A DNA stretch of 64,000 nucleotides from Sardina pilchardus (taxonomy: Eukaryota > Chordata > Actinopteri > Clupeiformes > Clupeidae). Numbering within the stretch: the first letter of the stretch is position 1; each line of letters starts with the position of its first letter. This document shows positions 24,161 to 33,859 of this stretch, in pieces. The translations under genes were made by a program, and so were the position numbers. The DNA is taken from assembly GCF_963854185.1 (NCBI RefSeq), contig NC_085010.1, positions 5,402,078 through 5,466,077 of the forward strand, given 5' to 3'. The notes below the pieces were generated by a model that saw only the letters and a program-made list of their open reading frames with translations, searched no databases and was not told the DNA's origin.

Positions 24161-24840
24161 CCCCAGGAAACGAAGAGTTAGGAAGTTCGTCTGGAGGGGG
24201 ATCTGACTGGCAGCACAGGCACACAGGCACCCGGGCACACGGACTAAAGACGGATCCGCTGAGAGGGCTGACAATCCGACAAGGAGGACGTGAACGGACC
24301 GGAGCGAATGCACTGTGGAACGGGTACCATAGCAGCTACGGATTCTACGTTCCTGTGGAAGAGAGCCAACCACGTTACGACTAGACCGCTTGGATCTCGG
24401 AAGAGCTGAAGACGTCCGCCTGGCTACGAGCTAAGTGTCTCCTGTATATTTGCCTGTGTGTTTGGTGGGCCATCCCACGACGTGTAACTTAATAACGTTT
24501 CTGACGTGCGTCGTAATTGTGCGCCTGTATTCCCCCTGCTCTGCAAGATAAGTGGCGGCTCTCCTCCCCTCCCCTCGGGCACAAGTTACATTATCTTCTG
24601 CTACGTGATCCAGGCCTTAGTTCTCCCTGCCACCGAGTGTGTGACCTGTCTGAAGTGCCTCACTGTTTGAAGTGCCTCACTGTTTGAAGTGCCTCACTGT
24701 TTGCTGTGTCTTTGCTGTGGAATTGCTGTGGATTGCTTCACGTGTGCTGAACTGCCTGACGTAGCTGGAGGTTACCTGCGTAACCTGTGCCTCTGGTTGG
24801 GATACCAAATAGCCTCATTTGCCCGCTGGCCTTATTGGGA

Positions 24841-25405
24841 GCTTGCCTATTTGAACACTGATTAGCCTGTCGTCTGCCTGCCCCCCTGCAGGCCTTATAG
24901 AGAGCTTGCCTATCTGAACACTGACTAGCCTGCTATCTACCTGTCCCCCTGCAGGGCTTAGTGAGAGCTTGCCTATTTGAACACTGATTAGCCTGTCGTC
25001 TGCCTGTCCCCCTGTAGGCCTTATCGAGAGCTTGCCTATCTGAACACCGACTAGCCTGCTATCTACCTGTCCCCCTGCAGGCCTGACTGGGAGCTTGCCT
25101 ATTTGAACACTAATTAACCTGTCGTCTGCCTGTCCCCCTGCAGGCCTTATTGAGAGCTTGCCTATCTGAACACTGACTAGCCTGCTATCTACCTGTCCCC
25201 CTGAAGGCCTTATTGAGAGCTTACCTATTTGAACACTGATTAGCCTGTCGTCTGCCTGTCCCCCTGCAGGCCTTATTGAGAGCTTGCCTATCTGAACACT
25301 GACTAGCCTGCCATCTACCTGTCCCCCCCCCCCCTGCTGGCTTTATTGAGCGCTTGCCTAACTGAACACTGACTAGCCTGCTAGCCAAACACCCCCTGCT
25401 GGCTG
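24841..25405. repeat. 63-bp tandem repeats in 5' LTR
   Basis: Units start at 24841, 24904, 24967, 25030, 25093, 25156, 25219 and 25282, with a degenerate ninth at 25352. Odd and even units are of two alternating types (TATTTGAACACTGATTAG and TATCTGAACACTGACTAG), so the higher-order period is 126 bp. 63 is divisible by three, which gives long repetitive minus-strand frames that are not genes. Confidence 0.95.
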
Positions 25406-25678
25406 CACCTGAACCCTGGTCGACCAAGCACCGACTGACCTGTGCTAATTAACCCAGCTCTTGTTCTGTGCCTCTGTCTCTCATCAGCTGTGTTTAGGGA
25501 GACTGTTGGGAGCCGACACCTGTGTCCAGGACAAACCATCCAGCCCCGCCGAGTGGCCGAAGAGAACAGTGCCCTCTTTGCCTTTTTCCTACACGGGAGC
25601 AAACTGGCCCAGCCCAGTATTTGACTTTGCCCCTTTTGGACTCTTCCCTTTTGGGAAAACCCCTTTTTAAACATTTAT

Positions 25679-25684
25679 AATAAA
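25679..25684 (+). promoter_or_regulatory. LTR poly(A) signal
   Basis: AATAAA about 115 bp from the LTR end, followed by the T-rich segment ATTGTTTTAACTGTATTCC. The equivalent site in the 3' LTR (32240-32245) would end the genomic transcript. Confidence 0.6.
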
Positions 25685-25798
25685 CCATATTGTTTTAACT
25701 GTATTCCTTGTGTCTTGGTCTATTGAGTGGGTGTGGTCTACTCCCCAGTGTAGAGTGTAGAAAAGTGGTCGCACAGGCGCCCCCTGCTGGGTCACAAC

Positions 25799-25817
25799 TG
25801 GCGTAGTCGGCAGGATT
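25799..25817 (+). promoter_or_regulatory. Primer-binding site for tRNA-Ser
   Basis: TGGCGTAGTCGGCAGGATT lies 2 nt after the 5' LTR. It is complementary to CCA plus the 3' end of vertebrate tRNA-Ser (AGA type, ending AATCCTGCCGACTACG), as recalled from known tRNAs, over 19 nt. Minus-strand DNA synthesis would start here. Confidence 0.85.
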
Positions 25818-25852
25818 ATCTACACTGGGTTTGAGTCACTCCACCCCTCAAT

Positions 25853-26779
25853 ATGACCGACGAGGCACCAATAACCCGCCCCCAAGTCTTGCCTGTGTTC
25901 GTAGGAGCCCCTTGGGCCCCGAAGTTCCGTGGACCTGGCTCGGATGTGAGTCTAAAAGAGTGGACGTCGCAGACGAAGTACCTGGCCGACCTACAAGGGC
26001 TGACCGAACAGCAGAGGCTACAATTCCTCCTGGGGTCGTTGGAAGGAGAAGCCAAGCGAGAGTTGCAGGCTGCACCCGAGGAGAAGCGCAGCACGCCCCA
26101 GGCTGTGTTGGCTTACCTTAAAGATCTATACGGCGACAAGACTCCGGCTGCTGCATTGAGAGCTCAGTTTTTCAACTGTCGTCAAGGCCCTACGCAGTCC
26201 ATCCGCTCCTTTGCCTTGCAGCTGCGGGAACTGTTTGAGCACCTGAGGAACAGAGACAACCATGGCCTGGGCGACGAAGATGCCTTGATGCGAGATCAGT
26301 TCCTCTTGGGGCTCTGTGATGGCCCCATACGCCAGTGCTTGAAGACCCAGCTCCGCCGTGATGCCAATCTGACCTATGAGGCCATCCGAAAAGAAGCGCT
26401 GGCCCTGGAGTTGGACCAACAAGAGACCAACGAACAGCCTGTGAGTGTGGCTGCAAGCAGCGCCAGTGCCCCTGCCCCCCCATCTACTACCGACTGGAAG
26501 CGCGAACTGCATGCTGAGATAATGAAAGATGTAAAAGAACAGATGGCAGAACTGTCTAGGACTCTTCTGGGTGAGTTGCGTAGGAGCCGTCCAAGTAGCC
26601 CACCACCTTCTCGAGGGAGGTCTTCTTCCGAAGGCGCACGGGAGCGCAGGGCGGCCCGACCCACTAGCTCCAGGTTCCAGTGGGATGAAGAGGGTAGGCC
26701 AATCTGTAACCGATGTGGAGTGGCAGGACATGTGAGCCGGCACTGTGAGGCACGACGTACCTCACAACAGGATTTTTAG
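25853..26779 (+). CDS. gag: Gypsy Gag (capsid-nucleocapsid), 308 aa
   Basis: This is the first ATG after the PBS with a long frame. Residues about 15-190 form a capsid-like helical region: W-rich start (FVGAPWAPKFRG), a SLKEWTSQTKYLADLQGL helix, and an FFNCRQGPTQSIRSFALQL block resembling the retrotransposon gag family behind vertebrate PNMA/ZCCHC genes. An Ala/Pro-rich linker and a basic Arg/Ser region follow. A single CCHC zinc knuckle is at C285, C288, H293, C298 (spacing 2-4-4). Gag would assemble cytoplasmic particles and package the element RNA. The stop TAG at 26777 sits directly after a probable slip site, and pol is in the -1 frame. No break is seen. Confidence 0.93.
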   Translation: MTDEAPITRPQVLPVFVGAPWAPKFRGPGSDVSLKEWTSQTKYLADLQGLTEQQRLQFLLGSLEGEAKRELQAAPEEKRSTPQAVLAYLKDLYGDKTPAAALRAQFFNCRQGPTQSIRSFALQLRELFEHLRNRDNHGLGDEDALMRDQFLLGLCDGPIRQCLKTQLRRDANLTYEAIRKEALALELDQQETNEQPVSVAASSASAPAPPSTTDWKRELHAEIMKDVKEQMAELSRTLLGELRRSRPSSPPPSRGRSSSEGARERRAARPTSSRFQWDEEGRPICNRCGVAGHVSRHCEARRTSQQDF

Positions 26780-29700
26780 CTTTGCCGGCCACTGTGGGTC
26801 AAGTGGCTGGGACCCCTTCAACTGACCCCTCGCCCGTCCCTAGAGATGTCCTGATTGGTCAATGCCCTGTCGTAAAGATACTTGTCAACGGTAAGGAAGT
26901 CCAGTGTCTGGTTGATACTGGTTCACAAGTGACTCTGTTCTCAGAAGACCTGTGTAAAGAGATCTTTGACGTGCAACAACTACAACAGGCTGAGACATCC
27001 TGGCTGACCCTGCGAGGGGCGAACGGACTGGACATCCCCTATACCGGCTACATAGTGGCTGACTTCCAGGTCCAAGGGGTTGTGGTCCCGGAGAAGGGGG
27101 TTGTTGTCGTGAGGAATCATTGTCTTGGCAACCATCGAGCCTTGTTGGGTATGAATGTCATATCTGGCTGTTGGGAACAGCTGTTTCAGAACCGCAAGGA
27201 CCAGCCACCTCGACACACCCACATCCCAGAGGTGAGAGACTGGGAACACATCCTTGCAGACTGCCACCGCATCCACACCGCCCGGGCACAGGGGGAGCGT
27301 GAAGACACTGCTCGAGTTTCCTGCCGCTATGCCCTTGCCATCCCTGCGCATAGCGAAGCCCTGGTTTGGGCTAAAGTGCCATCTCGAAAACACGGACAGG
27401 ACGTTTGGGTGGTAGTGGAGCCACACCTGGAATGCAAGGAGGTTGAGGTGGCTCGCGCCATTGCGACAGTCCACCGGGGGCGCGTCCCAGTCAGGGTGAG
27501 GAACACCAAACCCTACCCAGTCCACCTGCATCACCACCAAGGCCTGGCCAGAGTCACCACGGTAACGCCATCCCAAGTGGTCGAAGGTACCGACGTTTGT
27601 TTTACTAGAGTGGGACCTGGGGTTGTAGAAGTGGGTGTTGTCCACACAGAACAGGGGTTGGGGATGACAGCGGGGAGAATGCCTGACCATCTGTGTTGTG
27701 AGTCTTTGCAGGGTGAAAACCTGGATGGGAACCAGCAGCAACAACTCCAACAGCTTCTGGATAGGTGGCAGCACGTGTTCTCCACCCATGACGAAGACTA
27801 CGGCTGTACAGATGTGGTGAAACACCAGATCCCCACGGGTGATGTGGCTCCCAGCCGTGAGCGTTATCGGCCTGTGCCCCCCACCCTCTACCAGGAGGTC
27901 CGGTCGTTGCTGAGAGGTATGTTGGAAGGGGGAATTATCCGGGAGAGCAGCAGCCCGTGGGCTGCCCCTATTGTACTGGTCCAAAAGAAGACGGGCGCCT
28001 GGAGGTTCTGTGTTGACTACCGCAAACTGAACAGTATGACCAAGAAAGATGCTTTCCCCCTGCCCCGCATCGAAGACTCTCTCACCAGTTTGTGTCAGGC
28101 AGCGTGGTACTCCACTTTGGACCTGGCCAGCGGCTACTGGCAGGTGCAAGTAGAAGAGCGAGACAGAGAAAAGACCGCGTTCACCACACCCTTTGGGCTT
28201 TTTGAGTGGGACAGGATGCCCTTTGGCCTCTGCAATGCCCCGGCCACCTTCCAGCGGCTGATGCAGAGATGCCTCGGGGGTCAGCTGGTCGAGTCCACTC
28301 TAGTGTACCTTGATGATGTCATCGTCTTCTCCCCCGATTTCCCCACCCACTTGAGACATCTGGAGGAAGTATTCCGAGCTATGGAGCGGTATGGCTTGAA
28401 ACTACGGCCAGAGAAGTGCCAGCTATTCCGACAAGAGGTCAAGTTCCTGGGCCACTGCGTCAGCTACCAAGGCGTCGCCCCTGATCCAGAAAAGGTATCC
28501 GCGGTGCAAGAATGGCAACCTCCTAAAACCGTCAAACAGGTACGGTCCTTTTTGGGTTTTGTGGGGTACTACAGGCGCTTCATAAAAGACTTCTCCAAGA
28601 TAGCCAAACCCCTGAATGAGCTTCTGGTCGGCACCGGACGTCCTCGTGGTAGGGGTTCTCCCACCGTTACCTGGGGCCCGGAGTGCGACGCTGCCTTCCA
28701 AAAGCTGAAAGCTGAGCTGCTGCAGGCTCCCATCTTGGCTTATGCCGACTTCTCCCAGCCTTTTACCCTTTACACTGATGCCAGCAATGCTGGGCTGGGT
28801 GCGGTACTGGCGCAACAGCAAGGGGGAGTGGAGAGGGTTATTGCGTATGCGAGTCGAAGCCTCCATCCCGCGGAACGCAACGACTCCAATTATAGCTCTT
28901 TCAAGATCGAACTCCTAGCCCTAAAGTGGGCCTTGAGTGAGAAATTCAAAGACTATCTGTGGGGTGCCAAGGTGATGGTGGTGACAGACAACAACCCCCT
29001 GGTCCATCTCCACACGGCCAAGCTGGGGGCGGTAGAGCAGCGCTGGGTAGCCCAACTTGCCAACTATGACTATCAGATACGGTACCGACCCGGTAGAGAA
29101 CATACTAATGCCGATGTCCTTTCCAGGCTTCCTGTTGCAGAGAAGGTGCCTCCAGCCATGACTCCATCCACACAGCCAGAGGAAGGACTGCTGGTAGCAG
29201 TCATCGAGGCCCCAGGGACAGATGAAGGTGCGGTGCCGGTGGGCTGGGGCTGGAACCCAAGACAGTGGGCAGAGTTGCAGGCGGAGGACCCAGATCTGCG
29301 GGTGGTCCATGCGTACCTGGAGCGTGGGGCGTTGCCTCCAGCAGAAGAGAGGAGGGCACAAACGCAGACCGTGAGGCAGATATTGAGCCATTGGGGTAAG
29401 CTGAGTCTACAGGAAGGGGTACTCTGCAGAGCAATACAAGACAATGCAACCCATGAGGTTATGTTGCAGGTGGTTGTACCACAGCCACAGATCCAGGCTC
29501 TTCTGAAGGCCTACCATACTGACATGGGCCATCAGGGCCAGGAGAGGACGCTATCTCTGATCCGAAGGAACTTCTATTGGCTGCGGATGGAAGAATCTGT
29601 GAGTACATTCATCCAGAGCTGCCCCCGTTGTACGTTGCATAAGAAGAGACCAGATGCCCGAGCCCCCTTAGTCCCCATAGTGCCTAAAGCCCCCCTCCAC

Positions 29701-30732
29701 ATCCTTGCTGCCGACTTTCTGACGCTGAGCCGTCCAACTGACCGGTACCAGAACATCTTGGTTGCCACTGATCTGTTCACCAAGTACGCTTGGGCCATCC
29801 CCACCTCCGACCAAACTGCCATCACCACTGCCAGGGCACTGTGGAGTAATGTGATCCAGCCTTTCGGGTGCCCGGAGACCCTCCATTCAGACCAGGGCCC
29901 GAATTTTGAAGCCAAGGTTGTGCAAGAACTGTGCCAGCTGTATGGCTGTCGGAAGACACGAACGACCCCATACCACCCCCAGGGTAACGGGGGATGCGAG
30001 CGCTTCAACCAGACCCTGCTGGGTCTACTAGGGACTCTGGAAAAAGAACAACAAGATCGGTGGGTAGAATACCTCCCCTCACTGCTCCAAGCCTATAACA
30101 ATAGTGTGCACAGTACTACCGGCTATGCCCCGTCGTATCTGATGTTTGGGAGGCATGTCCGCTTGCCCACTGATATGCTCCTAGGAGTAGCACAGCCAGA
30201 GGGGGCTCAGAGTACTACAGACTGGGTGGGTCGGCACCACCAACGCCTCCGCTATGCCTACGAGAAAGTCACTGAACACTTGGGTGCTGCCGCTGCAAAG
30301 AACAAGCGACTGTACGACCGCACAGCCCAAGATGCCCCTCTATTACCCGGTGAGCGGGTGCTTGTCCGAGAACACCAGCGTCGAGGACGAGGTAAATTAA
30401 GTGACCGGTGGGAATCTGGACCCTATGTGGTGGTTGGCTGCCCCCGACCAAACGTGCCGGTTTACACCGTGAGACCCGAAGGAAGGTCTGGTCCCGACAG
30501 GGTACTTCACCGCAACCTACTTCGGCCTTGCCCCAACTACCCAATGGTAGACAGCCCGACCCCTGAGGGGCCCGAGGCATCTGAAGCACTCCAGGGACCC
30601 CTGCTGGGATGGACCCTAGCCCCTGGGGCTCCAACGCCTGTGGTGGAAGAAAGTCCCCCGCTGCAGCACAGACGCTCTCAGAGGGACACCCAAGGAAGAC
30701 CACCAGTGAGGTATGGCAACTGGGCAGAATAG
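26749..30732 (+). CDS. pol: Gypsy Pol polyprotein: protease, RT, RNase H, integrase
   Basis: It is probably made as a Gag-Pol fusion by -1 frameshift. Numbering below starts at 26782 (1316 aa). Protease: LVDTGSQV, catalytic DTG 45-47. Reverse transcriptase about 345-555: SSPWAAPIVLV, YSTLDLASGYWQV, FGLCNAPATFQRLM, catalytic YLDD 509-512. RNase H: D666 (YTDASNAG), E710, D736. Integrase: zinc finger H912, H917, C947, C950; catalytic D978, D1037, E1073 with the D,D-35-E spacing; then ERFNQTLLGLLG. The C-terminus has a GPY-type module (SGPYVVV, about 1212-1218) and no chromodomain. All key residues are present and the frame has no stop. Protein would convert element RNA to DNA in particles and insert it. 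No env follows. Confidence 0.95.
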   Translation, partial: GTTYLTTGFLALPATVGQVAGTPSTDPSPVPRDVLIGQCPVVKILVNGKEVQCLVDTGSQVTLFSEDLCKEIFDVQQLQQAETSWLTLRGANGLDIPYTGYIVADFQVQGVVVPEKGVVVVRNHCLGNHRALLGMNVISGCWEQLFQNRKDQPPRHTHIPEVRDWEHILADCHRIHTARAQGEREDTARVSCRYALAIPAHSEALVWAKVPSRKHGQDVWVVVEPHLECKEVEVARAIATVHRGRVPVRVRNTKPYPVHLHHHQGLARVTTVTPSQVVEGTDVCFTRVGPGVVEVGVVHTEQGLGMTAGRMPDHLCCESLQGENLDGNQQQQLQQLLDRWQHVFSTHDEDYGCTDVVKHQIPTGDVAPSRERYRPVPPTLYQEVRSLLRGMLEGGIIRESSSPWAAPIVLVQKKTGAWRFCVDYRKLNSMTKKDAFPLPRIEDSLTSLCQAAWYSTLDLASGYWQVQVEERDREKTAFTTPFGLFEWDRMPFGLCNAPATFQRLMQRCLGGQLVESTLVYLDDVIVFSPDFPTHLRHLEEVFRAMERYGLKLRPEKCQLFRQEVKFLGHCVSYQGVAPDPEKVSAVQEWQPPKTVKQVRSFLGFVGYYRRFIKDFSKIAKPLNELLVGTGRPRGRGSPTVTWGPECDAAFQKLKAELLQAPILAYADFSQPFTLYTDASNAGLGAVLAQQQGGVERVIAYASRSLHPAERNDSNYSSFKIELLALKWALSEKFKDYLWGAKVMVVTDNNPLVHLHTAKLGAVEQRWVAQLANYDYQIRYRPGREHTNADVLSRLPVAEKVPPAMTPSTQPEEGLLVAVIEAPGTDEGAVPVGWGWNPRQWAELQAEDPDLRVVHAYLERGALPPAEERRAQTQTVRQILSHWGKLSLQEGVLCRAIQDNATHEVMLQVVVPQPQIQALLKAYHTDMGHQGQERTLSLIRRNFYWLRMEESVSTFIQSCPRCTLHKKRPDARAPLVPIVPKAPLHILAADFLTLSRPTDRYQNILVATDLFTKYAWAIPTSDQTAITTARALWSNVIQPFGCPETLHSDQGPNFEAKVVQELCQLYGCRKTRTTPYHPQGNGGCERFNQTLLGLLGTLEKEQQDRWVEYLPSLLQAYNNSVHSTTGYAPSYLMFGRHVRLPTDMLLGVAQPEGAQSTTDWVGRHHQRLRYAYEKVTEHLGAAAAKNKRLYDRTAQDAPLLPGERVLVREHQRRGRGKLSDRWESGPYVVVGCPRPNVPVYTVRPEGRSGPDRVLHRNLLRPCPNYPMVDSPTPEGPEASEALQGPLLGWTLAPGAPTPVVEESPPLQHRRSQRDTQGRPPVRYGNWAE
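26770..26776 (+). promoter_or_regulatory. Probable -1 frameshift site G GAT TTT
   Basis: In the gag frame the last codons are GAT TTT TAG, preceded by G, so G GAT TTT sits in the correct phase for simultaneous -1 slippage directly before the stop. It resembles the G GAU UUA site known from the MMTV pro-pol junction. The pol frame is open from 26749, giving a 31-nt overlap. A downstream pseudoknot was not assessed. Confidence 0.65.
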
Positions 30733-30761
30733 ATGTGTGTTCCAGGGACTAGAACCCTTTA

Positions 30762-30772
30762 GTGTGGGGGGG
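30762..30772 (+). promoter_or_regulatory. Polypurine-type tract
   Basis: GTGTGGGGGGG lies directly before the 3' LTR TGTCAC. Its position and G-run fit the plus-strand primer site, though the upstream part is not purely purine. Confidence 0.65.
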
Positions 30773-32357
30773 TGTCACGGGACTATGGTGAAGGGAATAG
30801 TTTCCCTGGGGACTATTTACATTGCTACACTAAGCCAAGATGGCGGCCCGCTGTGACCAGTTGTAAACAAAGCATTCATTCAATCGTCTATCTATTAGCC
30901 CATTAACTACAGCTGTTTAGCGGGTAAAATGATGTTTTGTGATTGGTGCGTGGGTTTGGGGAGTGCTTTTTATACCCCAGGAAACGAAGAGTTAGGAAGT
31001 TCGTCTGGAGGGGGATCTGACTGGCAGCACAGGCACACAGGCACCCGGGCACACGGACTAAAGACGGATCCGCTGAGAGGGCTGACAATCCGACAAGGAG
31101 GACGTGAACGGACCGGAGCGAATGCACTGTGGAACGGGTACCATAGCAGCTACAGATTCTACGTTCCTGTGGAAGAGAGCCAACCACGTTACGACTAGAC
31201 CGCTTGGATCTCGGAAGAGCTGAAGACGTCCGCCTGGCTACGAGCTAAGTGTCTCCTGTATATTTGCCTGTGTGTTTGGTGGGCCATCCCACGACGTGTA
31301 ACTTAATAACGTTTCTGACGTGCGTCGTAATTGTGCGCCTGTATTCCCCCTGCTCTGCAAGATAAGTGGCGGCTCTCCTCCCCTCCCCTCGGGCACAAGT
31401 TACATTATCTTCTGCTACGTGATCCAGGCCTTAGTTCTCCCTGCCACCGAGTGTGTGACCTGTCTGAAGTGCCTCACTGTTTGAAGTGCCTCACTGTTTG
31501 AAGTGCCTCACTGTTTGCTGTGTCTTTGCTGTGGAATTGCTGTGGATTGCTTCACGTGTGCTGAACTGCCTGACGTAGCTGGAGGTTACCTGCGTAACCT
31601 GTGCCTCTGGTTGGGATACCAAATAGCCTCATTTGCCCGCTGGCCTTATTGGGAGCTTGCCTATTTGAACACTGATTAGCCTGTCGTCTGCCTGCCCCCC
31701 TGCAGGCCTTATAGAGAGCTTGCCTATCTGAACACTGACTAGCCTGCTATCTACCTGTCCCCCTGCAGGGCTTAGTGAGAGCTTGCCTATTTGAACACTG
31801 ATTAGCCTGTCGTCTGCCTGTCCCCCTGTAGGCCTTATCGAGAGCTTGCCTATCTGAACACTGACTAGCCTGCCATCTACCTGTCCCCCCCCCCCTGCTG
31901 GCTTTATTGAGCGCTTGCCTAACTGAACACTGACTAGCCTGCTAGCCAAACACCCCCTGCTGGCTGCACCTGAACCCTGGTCGACCAAGCACCGACTGAC
32001 CTGTGCTAATTAACCCAGCTCTTGTTCTGTGCCTCTGTCTCTCATCAGCTGTGTTTAGGGAGACTGTTGGGAGCCGACACCTGTGTCCAGGACAAACCAT
32101 CCAGCCCCGCCGAGTGGCCGAAGAGAACAGTGCCCTCTTTGCCTTTTTCCTACACGGGAGCAAACTGGCCCAGCCCAGTATTTGACTTTGCCCCTTTTGG
32201 ACTCTTCCCTTTTGGGAAAACCCCTTTTTAAACATTTATAATAAACCATATTGTTTTAACTGTATTCCTTGTGTCTTGGTCTATTGAGTGGGTGTGGTCT
32301 ACTCCCCAGTGTAGAGTGTAGAAAAGTGGTCGCACAGGCGCCCCCTGCTGGGTCACA
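30773..32357 (+). repeat. 3' LTR (1585 bp)
   Basis: Same sequence as the 5' LTR, with only four full 63-bp units (31655, 31718, 31781, 31844) plus the degenerate last one at 31913. The fourth unit begins as unit 4 of the 5' copy and ends as unit 8, so the change is a clean four-unit deletion or expansion. Confidence 0.95.
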
Positions 32358-33415
32358 CTTGTTATCACAGATTTTGTCCCCACCACTTTTGACGACTGAA
32401 AATAAAATGTATTTAACAGAAATCTCTTTAATACATGCCTATGCTTGTCACTTTACTTATAACCGTAGGCTACATGCATGGAGAAGATCGCGCATTTTGT
32501 AACATTGTAACAATGGATGGTCAGATATGCGATAGGGCAGTGAGGGTAATTCATTGTAACCATCGACTAGCAGGCCTAGCTCCGCAAAATAAGTTTCTAG
32601 CAACGTATGTATCGTATGCATGTTAATGTTGATTCAGAGATAGGCATAGACTACCATAGGCTGCTGGGCGTCAAGCTATATGACAGCATGTTATCATGTG
32701 GTGAATTAATAACTAACGTCAGTTTGACATGTCAGAACTTTTGATCGGTACATCTACAAGTACAAGTACATTTGCCGAATAAAGCCTGTTACGGTTCACA
32801 TCCAACTGTGGCGCAAGTGGTTGAAGCATAGGAATCGTACGCCAGCGACCGGGGTTCGAAACCCAGTCGAGGCACCTCTCCGGAAATCATCAAAACAAAA
32901 TGCATCGATTTATTTAAAAAAATGAAAGACTTTCTGTTTTGAGATTCATTTTATGTTTGCGATGCCTGCTGAAAAGAAAAGTTAATATGTTAATTCGTGG
33001 TTCAGCGTGCACTCACACACATGTTTACATTGACATAGTGTCGGGCTCAAGTGTCGTCCTCAGTGCCGCATATAGGCTATAATGTAGTGAACTGGTTAGA
33101 CGAGTGTGGGGGAGGGGGAATGATCGCACAAGACAATTGCTCTTCATGAAATGAATCTCACAGGCGGCTGTCGATTTTTAAATGTAGCCTACTACACCAC
33201 TTGGGAAATCGGACGTGGCACATAGCCTAATTATTAGGCTACTGGATAGCAAATCCATAGACTTTGTTATATCCTTGGCGGAGATAATAATTAGGCCTAT
33301 CAAATTAAAAGCACACTACGACAGGTATACTTGTGTGATCACGCAACACAAGAGAGCATTTAGCGATGGGACAGTTGTGAATGAGTGCTTAACACCCTGG
33401 AGTCTAAATATTTGA
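32358..33415. other. Non-coding flank with tRNA-like module
   Basis: Remaining interior of the long-TIR element. Apart from the tRNA-like module at 32809-32875, no gene or repeat is recognised. Confidence 0.5.
32805..32876 (+). repeat. tRNA-like module (SINE head or tRNA pseudogene)
   Basis: A-box TGGCGCAAGTGG (32809-32820) and a perfect B-box GGTTCGAAACC (32853-32863), the internal RNA polymerase III promoter elements. The T stem pairs at 4 of 5 positions, but the 7-nt acceptor arm (TCGAGGC on the 3' side) has no partner upstream. It is therefore not a functional tRNA. It could be a tRNA-derived SINE head. Confidence 0.55.
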
Positions 33416-33665
33416 AAAACTGTTCCAAACACACATCTCAATCTCTGCTTTTATCATATTATAGAAACACCATTAGAAGCCTTTAATCAACTCGTTTTCA
33501 AATATATAACCTATGTTTTAAGAGAATATGGCAATGATAATGGCACTTTCTAAAAACAATAAATTATTAGGATTTGTCCTCTCACCTGCAGCAGGCCCAT
33601 TCAAAAGCCCATCCACCTAATTTGCATTTGAAAGAGCCAATCACTAAAGCGACACATTTAGTCTA
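33416..33665. repeat. Dispersed repeat, second copy at 44.85 kb
   Basis: AACTGTTCCAAACACACATCT, AACACCATTAGAA, CTCACCTGCAGCAGGCCCA and ATTTGCATTTGAAAGAGCCA recur in the same order and orientation at 44853-45100. Both copies lie just downstream (in minus-strand sense) of transposon-like coding exons. Confidence 0.75.
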
Positions 33666-33859
33666 GCCTACTTTATGAGTTTTTTTTGACCCCTCTAATA
33701 AATTGCCTATAGTCCTACTACGATAATGGAGGAAGGGCTGCCTAACTGTTCCCCCTAAGAGTTTTTTCATAAGATAAAATGTTTACTCTATTTAAGTTTA
33801 GGATTTGGTAGACAAGACAACCTCGGAAAAGTTCTTCAGATAAACAATGTTTTATTGAA

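Larger units (their letters stand above)
23959..25796 (+). repeat. 5' LTR (1838 bp)
   Basis: Contains a TATA-like TTTTTATA (24153-24160), three GAAGTGCCTCACTGTTT repeats (about 24651-24701), eight full 63-bp repeats plus a partial one (24841-25405) and poly(A) signal AATAAA (25679-25684). It is 253 bp longer than the 3' LTR: four 63-bp units plus one C in a C-run (12 against 11). Elsewhere I saw only one substitution (G24340 against A31154). Confidence 0.95.
23959..32357 (+). mobile_element. Complete Ty3/gypsy LTR retrotransposon
   Basis: 5' LTR 23959-25796, PBS 25799-25817, gag 25853-26779, pol 26749-30732, purine tract before 30773, 3' LTR 30773-32357. LTRs begin TGT and end ACA. The flanks share CTTG (or ACTTG if one terminal A is ambiguous) at 23955-23958 and 32358-32361. 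The RT-RNaseH-integrase order and single CCHC finger place it in Ty3/gypsy. No envelope gene is present. Domains look uninterrupted and the LTRs are almost identical, so the insertion is recent and the copy may be competent for retrotransposition. Confidence 0.95.

Noticed and set aside
24089..24384. Paired small frames at the start of each LTR
   Set aside because: Both lie in LTR DNA, occur twice because the LTR does, and lack domains or gag/env similarity.
26980..28149. 389-codon minus-strand frame opposite pol
   Set aside because: It is a shadow of GC-rich pol codons; the plus strand carries unmistakable protease and RT motifs.
31629..31988. 119-codon minus-strand frame with 21-residue repeats (SVQIGKLSIRPAGGQ)
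   Set aside because: It is the translation of the 63-bp tandem units in the 3' LTR; the repeat length is a multiple of three, so a long frame appears by chance.
32805..32876. Functional tRNA gene
   Set aside because: A and B boxes are good, but the acceptor stem does not pair, so it is a SINE head or pseudogene.
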